Origin: Bacteroidota bacterium
GTDB taxonomy: Bacteria > Bacteroidota > Bacteroidia > UBA4408
Reading direction: 5' to 3'
DNA: 64,000 nt
NCBI GenBank assembly: GCA_963169745.1
Contig: CAUJCU010000019.1
Span: forward strand, 62,001-126,000
In this document: positions 35,433-43,786 of the stretch, in pieces
Numbering within the stretch: the stretch's first letter is position 1
Layout of the letters: each line of letters opens with the position of its first letter
Translations under genes and position numbers: made by a program
Notes under the pieces: generated by a model
What the model was told of the DNA's origin: nothing
The model's database searches: none
Seen by the model: only the letters and a program-made list of their open reading frames with translations

Positions 35433-35654
35433 TTAATGAGATTTAGTATCAAATTCTTTCTTTAATTTGTTAAGTTTAATATCTAAATTGATTAGATAAG
35501 CCACTAATCCTATAAAAATAATACACAAAACGCCTACAACCACATATATTTTTCCGGAACTTCTGAGTCCTTGTGCCATATCTACATTTTGAGCAAAAAT
35601 ATAATTTGATGAAAACAGTAACTGAAAAAGGAGTAAGGTAAAATATTTTTTCAT
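35433..35654 (-). CDS. ccmD: CcmD-family small membrane protein
   Basis: A 73-residue protein with a signal-anchor-like start (MKKYFTLLLFQLLFSSNYIF), then a short periplasmic segment, one transmembrane helix (YVVVGVLCIIFIGLVAYLI) and a charged coiled tail (LDIKLNKLKKEFDTKSH). This is the Bacteroidota form of CcmD, which holds holo-CcmE in the CcmC complex. The start at 35654 is preferred: it leaves one base after the ccmC stop codon, whereas the upstream ATG at 35678 would overlap ccmC. Position between ccmC and ccmE supports the call. Confidence 0.75.
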   Translation of the reverse strand: MKKYFTLLLFQLLFSSNYIFAQNVDMAQGLRSSGKIYVVVGVLCIIFIGLVAYLINLDIKLNKLKKEFDTKSH

Positions 35655-35655
35655 A

Positions 35656-36321
35656 CTATAAATTTTGAATTTTTTCATAAAGTCGTTTATATTCTACTCG
35701 TAGCGTTAGTATCCACAAGGCAGTAAGAGTCCACCCAATTATAGCCGGGTAAAAGACTATTTTCATGGTGCCGTCTAAATCGTAACCTCCAAAACCCGGA
35801 TTACCGCCATTTCCGGGATGTAACGAATCGGTCATGCGAGGTAAAACACCAATAAACAGGAGCATCATAGTAAAGGCAAAAATATTGTAAATTGCGCTAA
35901 CACGAGCTTTTTTATCTTCATCAGGCAAAGCACTTCTTAAAATAAGATAAGCAAAGTAAAACAGCAAACTAATTGCCGAGCCATTTAATTTAGGGTCATT
36001 AACCCACCAAGCTCCCCAGGTGTTATTGGCCCATAAAGAACCGGTAGATACCCCAAGTAATCCTAAAACAATACCAACATTGATAGCTTCAGACGATATG
36101 ATATCGTGGTCATGATTATTGCTTCTTAGATATTTTATACCATACACTACCGATATAGCCAACATAGTTATCATGGCAAACCACATAGTAACGTGAAAAT
36201 ATAGATTTCTGATGGATTCATGCAAAATGGGTAAGGCTGGAACCGGGAGCAAAAAACCAGCAATAATGGCATATAAAACCAAAATAATTGCGGCAATTTT
36301 CCACCATTTTAAATGTGTCAT
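35656..36321 (-). CDS. ccmC: CcmC-like cytochrome c biogenesis protein
   Basis: Inner-membrane haem-handling protein of 221 residues that loads haem onto CcmE. It has six predicted transmembrane helices, and the Trp-rich periplasmic motif reads WGAWWVNDPKLNGSA, with Asn where many homologues have a third Trp (WGxWWVWD). The start at 36321 (MTHLKWWKIAA) is chosen because it sits directly at the first helix. A longer frame to 36396 would overlap ccmB by 50 bases. It lies 25 bases after ccmB and 1 base before ccmD. Confidence 0.85.
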   Translation of the reverse strand: MTHLKWWKIAAIILVLYAIIAGFLLPVPALPILHESIRNLYFHVTMWFAMITMLAISVVYGIKYLRSNNHDHDIISSEAINVGIVLGLLGVSTGSLWANNTWGAWWVNDPKLNGSAISLLFYFAYLILRSALPDEDKKARVSAIYNIFAFTMMLLFIGVLPRMTDSLHPGNGGNPGFGGYDLDGTMKIVFYPAIIGWTLTALWILTLRVEYKRLYEKIQNL

Positions 36322-36346
36322 CTTAATATAAAATACTTCTTGTTCT

Positions 36347-36994
36347 TTAGTCTTGCCAAAGGTAAGGAAATAATATATAAGACAAGCCGATAACAATAAT
36401 ATTAATCAATATTAACACCCATAAGTAAGGATAGCATACCGAATTGTCAATGCCATCTACGGCAAGTTTAGAAACTTTTATGAGCGTAATTAAAAAAGGA
36501 ATAAGCATAGGGAAGCTCAAAATAGCCATCATACTGAAGTTTCCTTGTGTTTTTGAAGCAATTGCAGAAACCATAGTTAGAATACTTGAGAAGCCAATAC
36601 TACCGGCCAACAATACAAGTAAAAACATATATAAATTTTGCACTAAATAATTGATAAAAGCAGCGTAAAAAATAAAACAAAGAAGACTGATAAATACCAT
36701 TAAAACAGCATTGTAAATTATTTTTGATAAAATAACTTGTTGGGGCTTAAATAGCGTATAATGATACAGTTGCCGCCCTTGACTGTCTTGTATAAAGCTT
36801 TTTGATATGGCATTGATAGAGGCAAATAATAAGATAATCCAAAAAAGTGCATTCCAGGTAGCGGGGTGAATAATATTTTTAAACGAAAGATAGGACGTAT
36901 AAACAGTAGCTATTACATATAAAAAAATACCCCCAAGTGCGTATTTGTTGCGAAGTTCCAGCTTGATTTCCTTATATATCAAAAAAAGCAACAT
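36347..36994 (-). CDS. ccmB: CcmB-like haem exporter/ABC transporter permease
   Basis: A 215-residue membrane protein with six hydrophobic helices. It starts LLFLIYKEIKLELRNKYALGG and contains FASINAISKSFIQDSQGRQLYHYTLFKP, which matches the CcmB cytoplasmic loop that contacts the CcmA ATPase. In System I, CcmAB uses ATP to release haem-loaded CcmE from CcmCD. No ccmA is present in the window. It is the first gene of the ccmB-C-D-E-F run and starts only 18 bases after the terminator hairpin behind the tRNA-His gene on the same strand, so its own promoter is not apparent. Confidence 0.85.
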   Translation of the reverse strand: MLLFLIYKEIKLELRNKYALGGIFLYVIATVYTSYLSFKNIIHPATWNALFWIILLFASINAISKSFIQDSQGRQLYHYTLFKPQQVILSKIIYNAVLMVFISLLCFIFYAAFINYLVQNLYMFLLVLLAGSIGFSSILTMVSAIASKTQGNFSMMAILSFPMLIPFLITLIKVSKLAVDGIDNSVCYPYLWVLILINIIVIGLSYILFPYLWQD

Positions 36995-37012
36995 GTATTT
37001 TATTTTTTTTAC

Positions 37013-37042
37013 AAAAAAGGCTTCCTGCAGGAAGCCTTTTTT
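37013..37042. terminator. Palindromic terminator behind tRNA-His
   Basis: A perfect 30-base palindrome with the half-site AAAAAAGGCTTCCTG and its complement, ending in T residues on both strands. On the minus strand it follows the tRNA-His gene by 7 bases and precedes the ccmB ATG by 18 bases. Confidence 0.85.
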
Positions 37043-37049
37043 GCTTTAG

Positions 37050-37124
37050 GGTAAGTAATGGGGCTCGAACCCACGACCCTCAGAATCACAATCTGATGCT
37101 CTAACCAACTGAGCTATACCTACC
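37050..37124 (-). tRNA. tRNA-His (anticodon GTG)
   Basis: The minus-strand sequence folds into a full cloverleaf. The acceptor stem has eight pairs, including the extra G-1:C73 pair that is diagnostic of histidine tRNAs. The D-arm has GCTCAGTTGGTTAGAGC, the anticodon stem is TCAGA/TCTGA around TTGTGAT, giving anticodon GTG, and the T-arm has GTTCGAGC. No CCA is encoded after C73. A terminator palindrome follows directly. Confidence 0.95.
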
Positions 37125-37187
37125 ATGTGCACAAATCAAATATACTGATTTGTTAAATTAGGAGTGCAAAGATAACTATTTTTGAAT

Positions 37188-38456
37188 TTAGTCAAATTTA
37201 TTTTTGAAAATACCCCATCTAATACTCCAATTTTTCCACAACATGAAAGTAAAAATTATCATAAATGGCTCAGCATAAAACCGCCATCTCGCACCCATAA
37301 AAAATATTAAAGTAAGGGCCATAGACCCTATAAAAGGTGTCATTAAAATGACCATCTCAGCAGTCCATTTTTTTTGAAATTGTATCAACGATTGAATTAA
37401 AAAGTATAAGAATGATAAATAGACAACTAAGTTTATTGGATTTAGGATATGATGGTAGGGTAAAAACTCAAAATTACGAGGTAAAAAATAAAGAGCTATT
37501 TTACGCACAGCTAGTTTTAGTTCACTTAATGGATTTTCTTTTATCCATTCTATAGCAACGGCTTTACGAGCTTTGCTTTCCTGATATTGATTTAATGTGC
37601 CAATATGTGGTATTTTTTTATGACTATATTGGTATAATGCTGATTGAGGCAACAGCCAATCGCCCATCCATGAACCCTTAGCAAAAGGATTGTGCCCTTG
37701 CAACAGTTCAAAACCGGTTTGAGTGCTTAGTATGTAATGCCCATATATTTGTTTGTTTTTAGCTAAACTAGGAAAATGCGAAACAGTTGCAATTAAAACA
37801 ATTCCTGTATAAATTATAACCTTTAAATAGTGTCTTCGAATCAGTAAAATACTAATTACAAAAAGCAGTAGAGGTGCAAAAATGGCAACTGTTTGCAAGC
37901 GTATTAAACTGCAAAGTGTTATCCCTATTACACAAATTAACCACTCAACAGGGGTAAGTGAAGTTTTCAACGATTTAATAACTAAATAAATAATAATAAT
38001 AAGTAGTGATAAAACCATCTGCTCATACCAAAATAAGGTTCCAATATAATATAATACAGATGGGAAAATAACATACATCAGGGTACAGTACCAAGATGTT
38101 TTTTCATTTAGAAAGAAAAGTGATAATTGAAAAAAATACCAAACAGAAAGAGCCAGCAATATCCCCGAAAGTATGTTGCAAAATGACACCCAGGTCCGCT
38201 TGTGAATATGATTTTTAAGAACAATGTTTTCGTAAACAAAAATGGAAAAACTGGAATGAAAAGCGGTAGGGAAATAGCCGTTTCTTTCGGGGTCAAAATA
38301 GGTATAGCCTCGTCCCTGAAAGTGATTCATAGCTACTTCAAAATTACTTTCCTCGTCAATATTCATAATTAGGTTGGGGTTGTGATAAAATAATAACACA
38401 ATTCTCAGTAGCCCAAATAATAAGCTGGTATAAATAACTTTTTTATTGAAATTCAT
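37188..38456 (-). CDS. Polytopic glycosyltransferase-like membrane protein (GT-C/GT39-like)
   Basis: A 422-residue inner-membrane protein with about 10-11 transmembrane helices. The first extracytoplasmic loop has NIDEESNFEVAMNHFQGRGY, an acidic DEE motif after TM1 that resembles the catalytic loop of ArnT/GT39-type lipid-linked sugar transferases. A second loop carries HNPFAKGSWMGDW. This fits transfer of a sugar from a polyprenyl-phosphate carrier on the periplasmic side, for lipid A, glycan or protein modification. It lies upstream of the tRNA-His gene, 63 bases apart on the same strand. The acceptor is unknown; the fold call is moderately sure. Confidence 0.7.
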   Translation of the reverse strand: MNFNKKVIYTSLLFGLLRIVLLFYHNPNLIMNIDEESNFEVAMNHFQGRGYTYFDPERNGYFPTAFHSSFSIFVYENIVLKNHIHKRTWVSFCNILSGILLALSVWYFFQLSLFFLNEKTSWYCTLMYVIFPSVLYYIGTLFWYEQMVLSLLIIIIYLVIKSLKTSLTPVEWLICVIGITLCSLIRLQTVAIFAPLLLFVISILLIRRHYLKVIIYTGIVLIATVSHFPSLAKNKQIYGHYILSTQTGFELLQGHNPFAKGSWMGDWLLPQSALYQYSHKKIPHIGTLNQYQESKARKAVAIEWIKENPLSELKLAVRKIALYFLPRNFEFLPYHHILNPINLVVYLSFLYFLIQSLIQFQKKWTAEMVILMTPFIGSMALTLIFFMGARWRFYAEPFMIIFTFMLWKNWSIRWGIFKNKFD

Positions 38457-38585
38457 ATTGTAGTGATATGCTGCTTTTTACATAAAACTTAAGAAACAGA
38501 AAATGTTATTATTTATTAGTACATAAATATCATTGTTTTTTAATTATTCAAAAAGAAAAGCAGTTTAGCTTTTTATAAAAATACT

Positions 38586-39716
38586 CTAATATTGATTTTT
38601 TTCAATTAAATCAGAAAGTTTTTTGGCATTAATATCGTTCGAAAATTGTTTACTTAATATGCCTTTTCGCTTTTCAATCAAATCATTTGTAAATGCCTGC
38701 TCACGTATGGCTTCAATAGCCTGAGTCATTTCTGTAGCGCTATCTTTAACAATACAGAGTTCTTCTAATCCTGTATTGGAAACCATGGGAGTGTTTACAA
38801 TACAATGCCTTCCTAAAAACAAAGCCGCTAATAGTTTTAATTTAATACCGGTAGCCTGAAATGTGGGCAATATGTTTATGTGTGCCTGGCTAATTAATTC
38901 TTTTATTTCTTGGGTACTTATATTGCCTTTGAGCTCAATATGTTGATGCTTTTGAACTGCCCGAGTAAGCTCTTCTGATGGGTTACTGCCCGCAACAATC
39001 AATGGGAAATTAGTTTTAGAAAACACTTCATTAACTAAAAACAAAGTCCCAAGATTGTTTTCAGCAACGGCTAAATTACCATGATAAAGAGCGTAGTGCC
39101 CCACACCTAATGCAATGGTAACTTCGTTATAAGGATGAAAAGCAGTAACAACATGTACAGAATGATTATTAAGCTTTAAATGATTGGAGTCGTTAGCCGA
39201 AATGGCAGCAATTGTATCGGCATAGCGCAATACTTTTTCATAGTTCATTAACCTGCTACATTCCCAATAAAAATAGAGCTTGTTTAGTAATTTTTTTTCG
39301 CTCTTGGCCAAACTATGGTAATAATCATGCTCAATATTGTGCGTTCTTACAATTTTGTTACGATATTTTAAGTTTTTATGGTGTAAATAATAACAGGAAT
39401 GTAAACCTTCAAATAAAATTGGAAAATTATCAGCCTCAAGATGCTCTAAAAGTTTAGCGTTTTTACGTGTTAGAACAATAAAAGGTATGGGGCTGAACAT
39501 TTTAAATAGGCCCATATTTCTTTTATAATAATATACTTTTTGACAATACTTTTCAAGCTCACTTTGTTTTCCCCTTCCATAATCAAAACAGTGAAGTGTT
39601 ATTTCAAAGCCCATTTTATGGAGTGATTTTAATTTGTAAAAAACATCAATTGCTCCTCCATAGTTTGGCGGATAAGGTACATCAAATGAAATTACATGTA
39701 GTTTTTTTTGAGACAC
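38586..39716 (-). CDS. GT4-like glycosyltransferase
   Basis: Predicted retaining glycosyltransferase of the GT-B fold, 376 residues. The N-terminal domain starts LHVISFDVPYPPNYGGAIDV, the acceptor-domain glycine loop, and the C-terminal domain contains YHGNLAVAEN, LIVAGSNPSEEL and the donor-binding INILPTFQATGIKLKLLAA segment, where the usual glutamate of the EX7E motif is not obvious. The GTG start at 39716 is chosen because a consensus -7 box lies at 39742-39735, overlapping the earlier TTG at 39737. That TTG would lie upstream of transcription start. It is divergent from another GT4 gene. The sugar is unknown. Confidence 0.85.
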   Translation of the reverse strand: MSQKKLHVISFDVPYPPNYGGAIDVFYKLKSLHKMGFEITLHCFDYGRGKQSELEKYCQKVYYYKRNMGLFKMFSPIPFIVLTRKNAKLLEHLEADNFPILFEGLHSCYYLHHKNLKYRNKIVRTHNIEHDYYHSLAKSEKKLLNKLYFYWECSRLMNYEKVLRYADTIAAISANDSNHLKLNNHSVHVVTAFHPYNEVTIALGVGHYALYHGNLAVAENNLGTLFLVNEVFSKTNFPLIVAGSNPSEELTRAVQKHQHIELKGNISTQEIKELISQAHINILPTFQATGIKLKLLAALFLGRHCIVNTPMVSNTGLEELCIVKDSATEMTQAIEAIREQAFTNDLIEKRKGILSKQFSNDINAKKLSDLIEKNQY

Positions 39717-39734
39717 AAACTTTGAAAATGAACA

Positions 39735-39742
39735 CAAAAGTA
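39735..39742 (-). promoter_or_regulatory. -7 promoter element deciding the GT4-like gene start
   Basis: TACTTTTG on the minus strand matches TAnnTTTG exactly. The expected transcription start, near 39728, lies downstream of the TTG codon at 39737, so translation should begin at the GTG at 39716. Confidence 0.6.
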
Positions 39743-39820
39743 ATATCTCTTACCTATATTGAAAATTAATTGCAAAATAATGGTCATATTAAGCCCAAAT
39801 ACTTATACTTGCAATTTAAG

Positions 39821-40948
39821 ATGAATATTTTACACGTTATACCCTCATTGAAAAAAGGAGGAGCCGAACGAATTACTATAGATATTTGTAACGCCTTAAG
39901 TGCTCAAGGGCATAGGGTTATGCTAGTGAGTTTAAACGCTGAAAACGCATACGACTTCATAGACTATCATTTTGAATTCAAACAAATTACTTCTCAGGTA
40001 ATTCCTTCATTAAGCGGAAAAACCCTTGTTGATACGGAGGCCTACGAACAAATTTTAGATGATTTTAAGCCCGATGTGATACATTCTCATTTGTTTATTG
40101 CCGAAATGCTTACCCGTTACAAAACTCGAAAGGGGATTAAGTATTTCTCCCATTTGCATGATAATATGCCGCAGTTTAACGCTTTAAGCATAACAAACAT
40201 AAACAAACTAAAACTGACTAATTTTTATGAAAAGCAACTCATTATGAAGCGCTATAACTTATGTAACAATAGGTTCATAGCTATTTCAAAAGATGCTTAT
40301 AATTTCTTCTACGAAAATTTAAACGGGAAACTCCGAGAGCAAATTTTTTTACTTCATAATGCTATTGATTATGCTCGTTTTTATCGAGGAAAGAGAGTTT
40401 TTAAATACGATTTGGATAAACCCTTTCGCATGGTAAGCGTAGGTAGTCTTGTTGATAAAAAAAATCAACAATTTTTAGTCGATATTGCACTTGCTCTTAG
40501 CCCACTTCTGCCTCATCTGATAATCGATATACTCGGTGACGGGCCAAATTATAATTTGATAAGCGAAAAAATAAAGAAACATAATTTGCAGCATTGTGTA
40601 TTCTTACATGGCAATGTAAACAATGTGGAAACTTTTTTACATAATGCCCATTTATACATTCACCCAGCCACATACGAACCCTTTGGCTTGGTACTTTTGG
40701 AAGCTATGGCTGCCGGTTTGCCTTGTGTTTGCCTCGATGGACGTGGCAATAGAGATATTATTGAACCGGAAAAAAATGGATATATTTTTGAAGAGCAAAA
40801 TGCAGAACTATTTGCTCAAACCATATTTCATTTGTTAACGCACCCGCAACAACACGCAGAAATGAGTGATTATGCCTCAAAATATGCAGCAAATTTTGAT
40901 ATTCATAATTACACCAAGCGCTTAATAGCCCTTTATGAGCAAAACTAG
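39821..40948 (+). CDS. GT4-family glycosyltransferase
   Basis: Retaining GT-B glycosyltransferase of 375 residues. The start at 39821 gives the standard N-terminus MNILHVIPSLKKGGAERITI, with the GGAE acceptor loop; an upstream ATG would add 17 residues of no family similarity. The C-terminal donor domain has VSVGSLVDKKNQQFLVDIA, DILGDGPNYNLI and HPATYEPFGLVLLEAMAAGLP, which includes the EX7E motif (E-PFGLVLLE). A near-consensus -7 sequence TATACTTG lies about 15 bases upstream. It is divergent from the 38586-39716 transferase gene, and the two may act in the same glycan pathway. Confidence 0.93.
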   Translation: MNILHVIPSLKKGGAERITIDICNALSAQGHRVMLVSLNAENAYDFIDYHFEFKQITSQVIPSLSGKTLVDTEAYEQILDDFKPDVIHSHLFIAEMLTRYKTRKGIKYFSHLHDNMPQFNALSITNINKLKLTNFYEKQLIMKRYNLCNNRFIAISKDAYNFFYENLNGKLREQIFLLHNAIDYARFYRGKRVFKYDLDKPFRMVSVGSLVDKKNQQFLVDIALALSPLLPHLIIDILGDGPNYNLISEKIKKHNLQHCVFLHGNVNNVETFLHNAHLYIHPATYEPFGLVLLEAMAAGLPCVCLDGRGNRDIIEPEKNGYIFEEQNAELFAQTIFHLLTHPQQHAEMSDYASKYAANFDIHNYTKRLIALYEQN

Positions 40949-41143
40949 TTAAAAATTCAGGTGTAAAGCTAATATCTTAATAGTGAAAGTTTTTATACCT
41001 ATATCGTCATTAAAATTTCAATATATTTTTTCTAAATAGAACAATTCACTGGTGCAATGTTCAAAGTGGAATTGATAATACATTTTACTCATCTATCAAA
41101 TTCTACATTTATCCTTCATCTCACATCATCTTATGAATTATGT

Positions 41144-41151
41144 TACTTTTG
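41144..41151 (+). promoter_or_regulatory. -7 promoter element of the S1/P1-type hydrolase gene
   Basis: TACTTTTG matches TAnnTTTG exactly, 20 bases before the ATG at 41171. Confidence 0.6.
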
Positions 41152-41170
41152 TGATTCATTTTAACTAAGA

Positions 41171-42157
41171 ATGAAGATAAAAATTACGCTCCTTTTAACG
41201 GCTTTGCTTTTGCTTTGTTTTAACAGAGAAACAACATACTCTTGGGGGTTTTACGGACATAAACGCATTAACCGTATGGCCGTGTTAACCTTACCAGAAC
41301 CCATGATTGGCTTTTATAAAAAACATATTGACTATATTACCGAACATGCAGTAGATCCTGACAAAAGGCGTTATGCTGTGGCTGCCGAAGGAGCCCGACA
41401 CTATATTGATATAGATCATTACGGAGAGAACCCTTTTGAGACAGTGCCTAAAAGGTGGAAAGATGCTGTAAACAAATTCACGGAAGACACTTTACAAGCT
41501 TATGGTATTGTTCCTTGGCATGTAGAGAAAATGTTTGGACGTTTAGTTGAAGCTTTTAAAAAAGAAAATTTAGACTTGATTTTGCACTATTCAGCCGATT
41601 TGGGGCATTATATTGCCGATGCTCACGTTCCCTTGCATACCACTAAGAACTACAACGGACAATTGACCAATCAATATGGAATACATGGATTTTGGGAATC
41701 TCGAATTCCTGAGTTAAAGGCTGACGACTATGACTATTTCGTTGGGAAAGCAGCATTTATTGATAAAGTTTTGGATAAAGCTTGGGAAACTGTTAAAACC
41801 AGCCATAGCGAAGTGGATTCTGTATTAAGTTTTGAAGCTCAGTTAACCCACGAGTTTCCTCCCGACCGAAAATACAGTTATGAAAACAGGGGTAATGTAT
41901 TAACAAAAGTATATTCGTTAGAGTTCACAAACCGGTATAACGATATGCTCAACGGTATGGTAGAAAGAAGAATGAGACAGGCCATTATTTCAGTTGGATC
42001 GCTGTGGTTTACTGCCTGGGTTAATGCCGGACAACCCAATCTTAACAGGTTGGACAGTCAAGAGCTTTCTGATTCTCTGAAAAAAGCTCAACTTCAAGAA
42101 GAACTCCTTTGGAAGACCGGAAAAATTCAAGGTGATGGAAAAGGTCATGACGATTAA
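41171..42157 (+). CDS. Secreted zinc-dependent hydrolase (S1/P1 nuclease / phospholipase C fold)
   Basis: Exported trinuclear-zinc enzyme of 328 residues. The signal peptide ends at TYS, leaving Trp25 as the mature N-terminus, and in this family that Trp amino group and carbonyl bind zinc. The other ligands are in place: H30 (WGFYGHKRIN), D82/H83 region (HYIDIDHYG, 77-85), and H139, D143, H146, D150 and H156 in the HYSADLGHYIADAHVPLH block, followed by GIHGFWESR. Substrate could be nucleic acid 3'-ends or phospholipids; the sequence does not decide between them. Periplasmic or secreted. It has its own promoter element and no close partner gene. Confidence 0.85.
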   Translation: MKIKITLLLTALLLLCFNRETTYSWGFYGHKRINRMAVLTLPEPMIGFYKKHIDYITEHAVDPDKRRYAVAAEGARHYIDIDHYGENPFETVPKRWKDAVNKFTEDTLQAYGIVPWHVEKMFGRLVEAFKKENLDLILHYSADLGHYIADAHVPLHTTKNYNGQLTNQYGIHGFWESRIPELKADDYDYFVGKAAFIDKVLDKAWETVKTSHSEVDSVLSFEAQLTHEFPPDRKYSYENRGNVLTKVYSLEFTNRYNDMLNGMVERRMRQAIISVGSLWFTAWVNAGQPNLNRLDSQELSDSLKKAQLQEELLWKTGKIQGDGKGHDD

Positions 42158-42592
42158 TTAGTTTTTAAATGGATTATTTATTTTGTTCTTCTTAAAGGGT
42201 TAATGAAATAAAATAGCTTCCAAATCCTAAAAATAACAATAAACTCGTGTTTAAAACACATTACAATATAATACTTACTCGTGCAAATTTTTGAACTGAA
42301 TATCCGAAAGCCACTGTTTAAAAAGAAATTACAATTTTCTTCTTCTAAACTAAAAAGCAAATCTGTATTCATAAAAGCTTTCCAGTTTTTAAAAGTGCGA
42401 GCCCTTTTGATTATCTTATCTAAGAGAAAGAAAGGACTTTTCATATACATGAAAACGGATTCTAATGTATTTCAACTTCTCTTAAACAACTGTAAATACT
42501 TACAGCAAAAAAACTAAACAAATTTGATATTCAAATTAAAGCATAATAACTTAACTTAATAAAAGTAAAATAGCATTCCCATATATTAAAGT
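42158..42592. other. Intergenic region without supported gene
   Basis: AT-rich interval between the zinc hydrolase and nhaA genes. Short open frames exist on both strands (42281-42517 plus, 42178-42450 minus) and overlap each other, but neither has a family resemblance, a signal peptide or a promoter element. I see nothing convincing here. Confidence 0.5.
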
Positions 42593-43786
42593 ATGTACAA
42601 AAATCAGAATGAAAAGCATAGGGTTCAACTAAGTAAATATTTTAAAGAGTTTATTGCCTCGCAACACATTACCGGAGTGTTGCTGTTATGTTGCACAGCT
42701 ATTAGTATCATTATTAGTAATACTGATATAGCTAGCGTATATATTAATTTTTGGCATTATGATGTAAGTATATGGAAATCGGTAAAAATTACCCCTGAAT
42801 TTATAATTAATGATGGCTTAATGAGTATTTTCTTTTTGTTGGTTGGCATAGAAATACGAAGAGAAATTACCAATGGCGAATTAAGTACGCGACAAAAAGC
42901 TATACTCCCTTTATTTGCTGCTTTGGGTGGTATGCTGGTGCCTGCATGTATTTATTTTTTGTTTAACAATAATACTATATCACACCATGGATGGGGCATT
43001 CCAATGGCTACAGATATTGCATTTGCTATTGGTATTATCACCTTAGTTGGAAAAAAAGTTCCTCCCGCATTAAAGGTTTTTTTAGCCGCATTGGCAATTG
43101 TTGATGATTTAGGCGCTATAGTTGTTATCGGGTTATTTTACAGCAGTGGTATTAAATTTCTTTTTGCCTTATTCAGTATAGCTATTATTCTTTTATTATT
43201 CATACTCAATAAACTTAAAGTTAATTTATGGGCACTGTATCTTAGTATGGGTGTAGCTTTATGGTTTACCATTCATAATATGGGTATTCACGCCACATTA
43301 TCAGGTGTTATTCTTGCTTTTTTCCTTCCCTCTTTTCAGTCTAAAAACCAAATTTCATTAGTAAATAGGGTAGAGCGCGCTTTGCATACCCCCGTAAATT
43401 TTGTAATAATACCCCTATTTGCATTAGCAAACACTTGTGTTGTTTTTGGGTGGGATAAATTTAATGGAGCTTTTAATCCTATGATGTTGGGTATAGCTTT
43501 AGGTTTATTTTTAGGAAAACCGGTAGGTATTTTTCTGTTTAGCTATATTGCTGTTAAATTGAAATGGGCTAAACTTCCTGATAAGGTTAATTGGACCTTG
43601 CTTATAGGTGCTGGTTTATTAGGAGGCATTGGTTTTACAATGTCAATTTTTATTACTATGCTGGCATTTAATATGCCCGAAATGGTTAATGCTGCTAAGA
43701 TGACTATTGTTGTTTCATCATTTATGGCCGGGATAAGCGGTTTCATTTGGTTAAAACATTTTTTGAATAAGAGAAGCTATGAATAA
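42593..43786 (+). CDS. nhaA: Na+/H+ antiporter NhaA
   Basis: Inner-membrane electrogenic antiporter exchanging sodium for protons, important for pH and sodium tolerance. The 397-residue protein has about 12 hydrophobic helices and the defining motifs: IFFLLVGIEIRREITNGELS (TM2 and following loop), MATDIAFAIGIITLVG with the TM4 Asp equivalent of E. coli D133, and LAALAIVDDLGAI carrying the ion-binding aspartate pair (D163/D164 equivalents). The C-terminal GLLGGIGFTMSIFITMLAF is also typical. The stop codon overlaps the lipid-kinase gene by 8 bases, so they are co-transcribed. Confidence 0.97.
   Translation: MYKNQNEKHRVQLSKYFKEFIASQHITGVLLLCCTAISIIISNTDIASVYINFWHYDVSIWKSVKITPEFIINDGLMSIFFLLVGIEIRREITNGELSTRQKAILPLFAALGGMLVPACIYFLFNNNTISHHGWGIPMATDIAFAIGIITLVGKKVPPALKVFLAALAIVDDLGAIVVIGLFYSSGIKFLFALFSIAIILLLFILNKLKVNLWALYLSMGVALWFTIHNMGIHATLSGVILAFFLPSFQSKNQISLVNRVERALHTPVNFVIIPLFALANTCVVFGWDKFNGAFNPMMLGIALGLFLGKPVGIFLFSYIAVKLKWAKLPDKVNWTLLIGAGLLGGIGFTMSIFITMLAFNMPEMVNAAKMTIVVSSFMAGISGFIWLKHFLNKRSYE

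Noticed and set aside
42178-42517. Two short open frames on opposite strands between the zinc hydrolase and nhaA
   Set aside because: Neither shows homology, a leader or a promoter element, and they overlap each other; AT-rich random sequence explains them.
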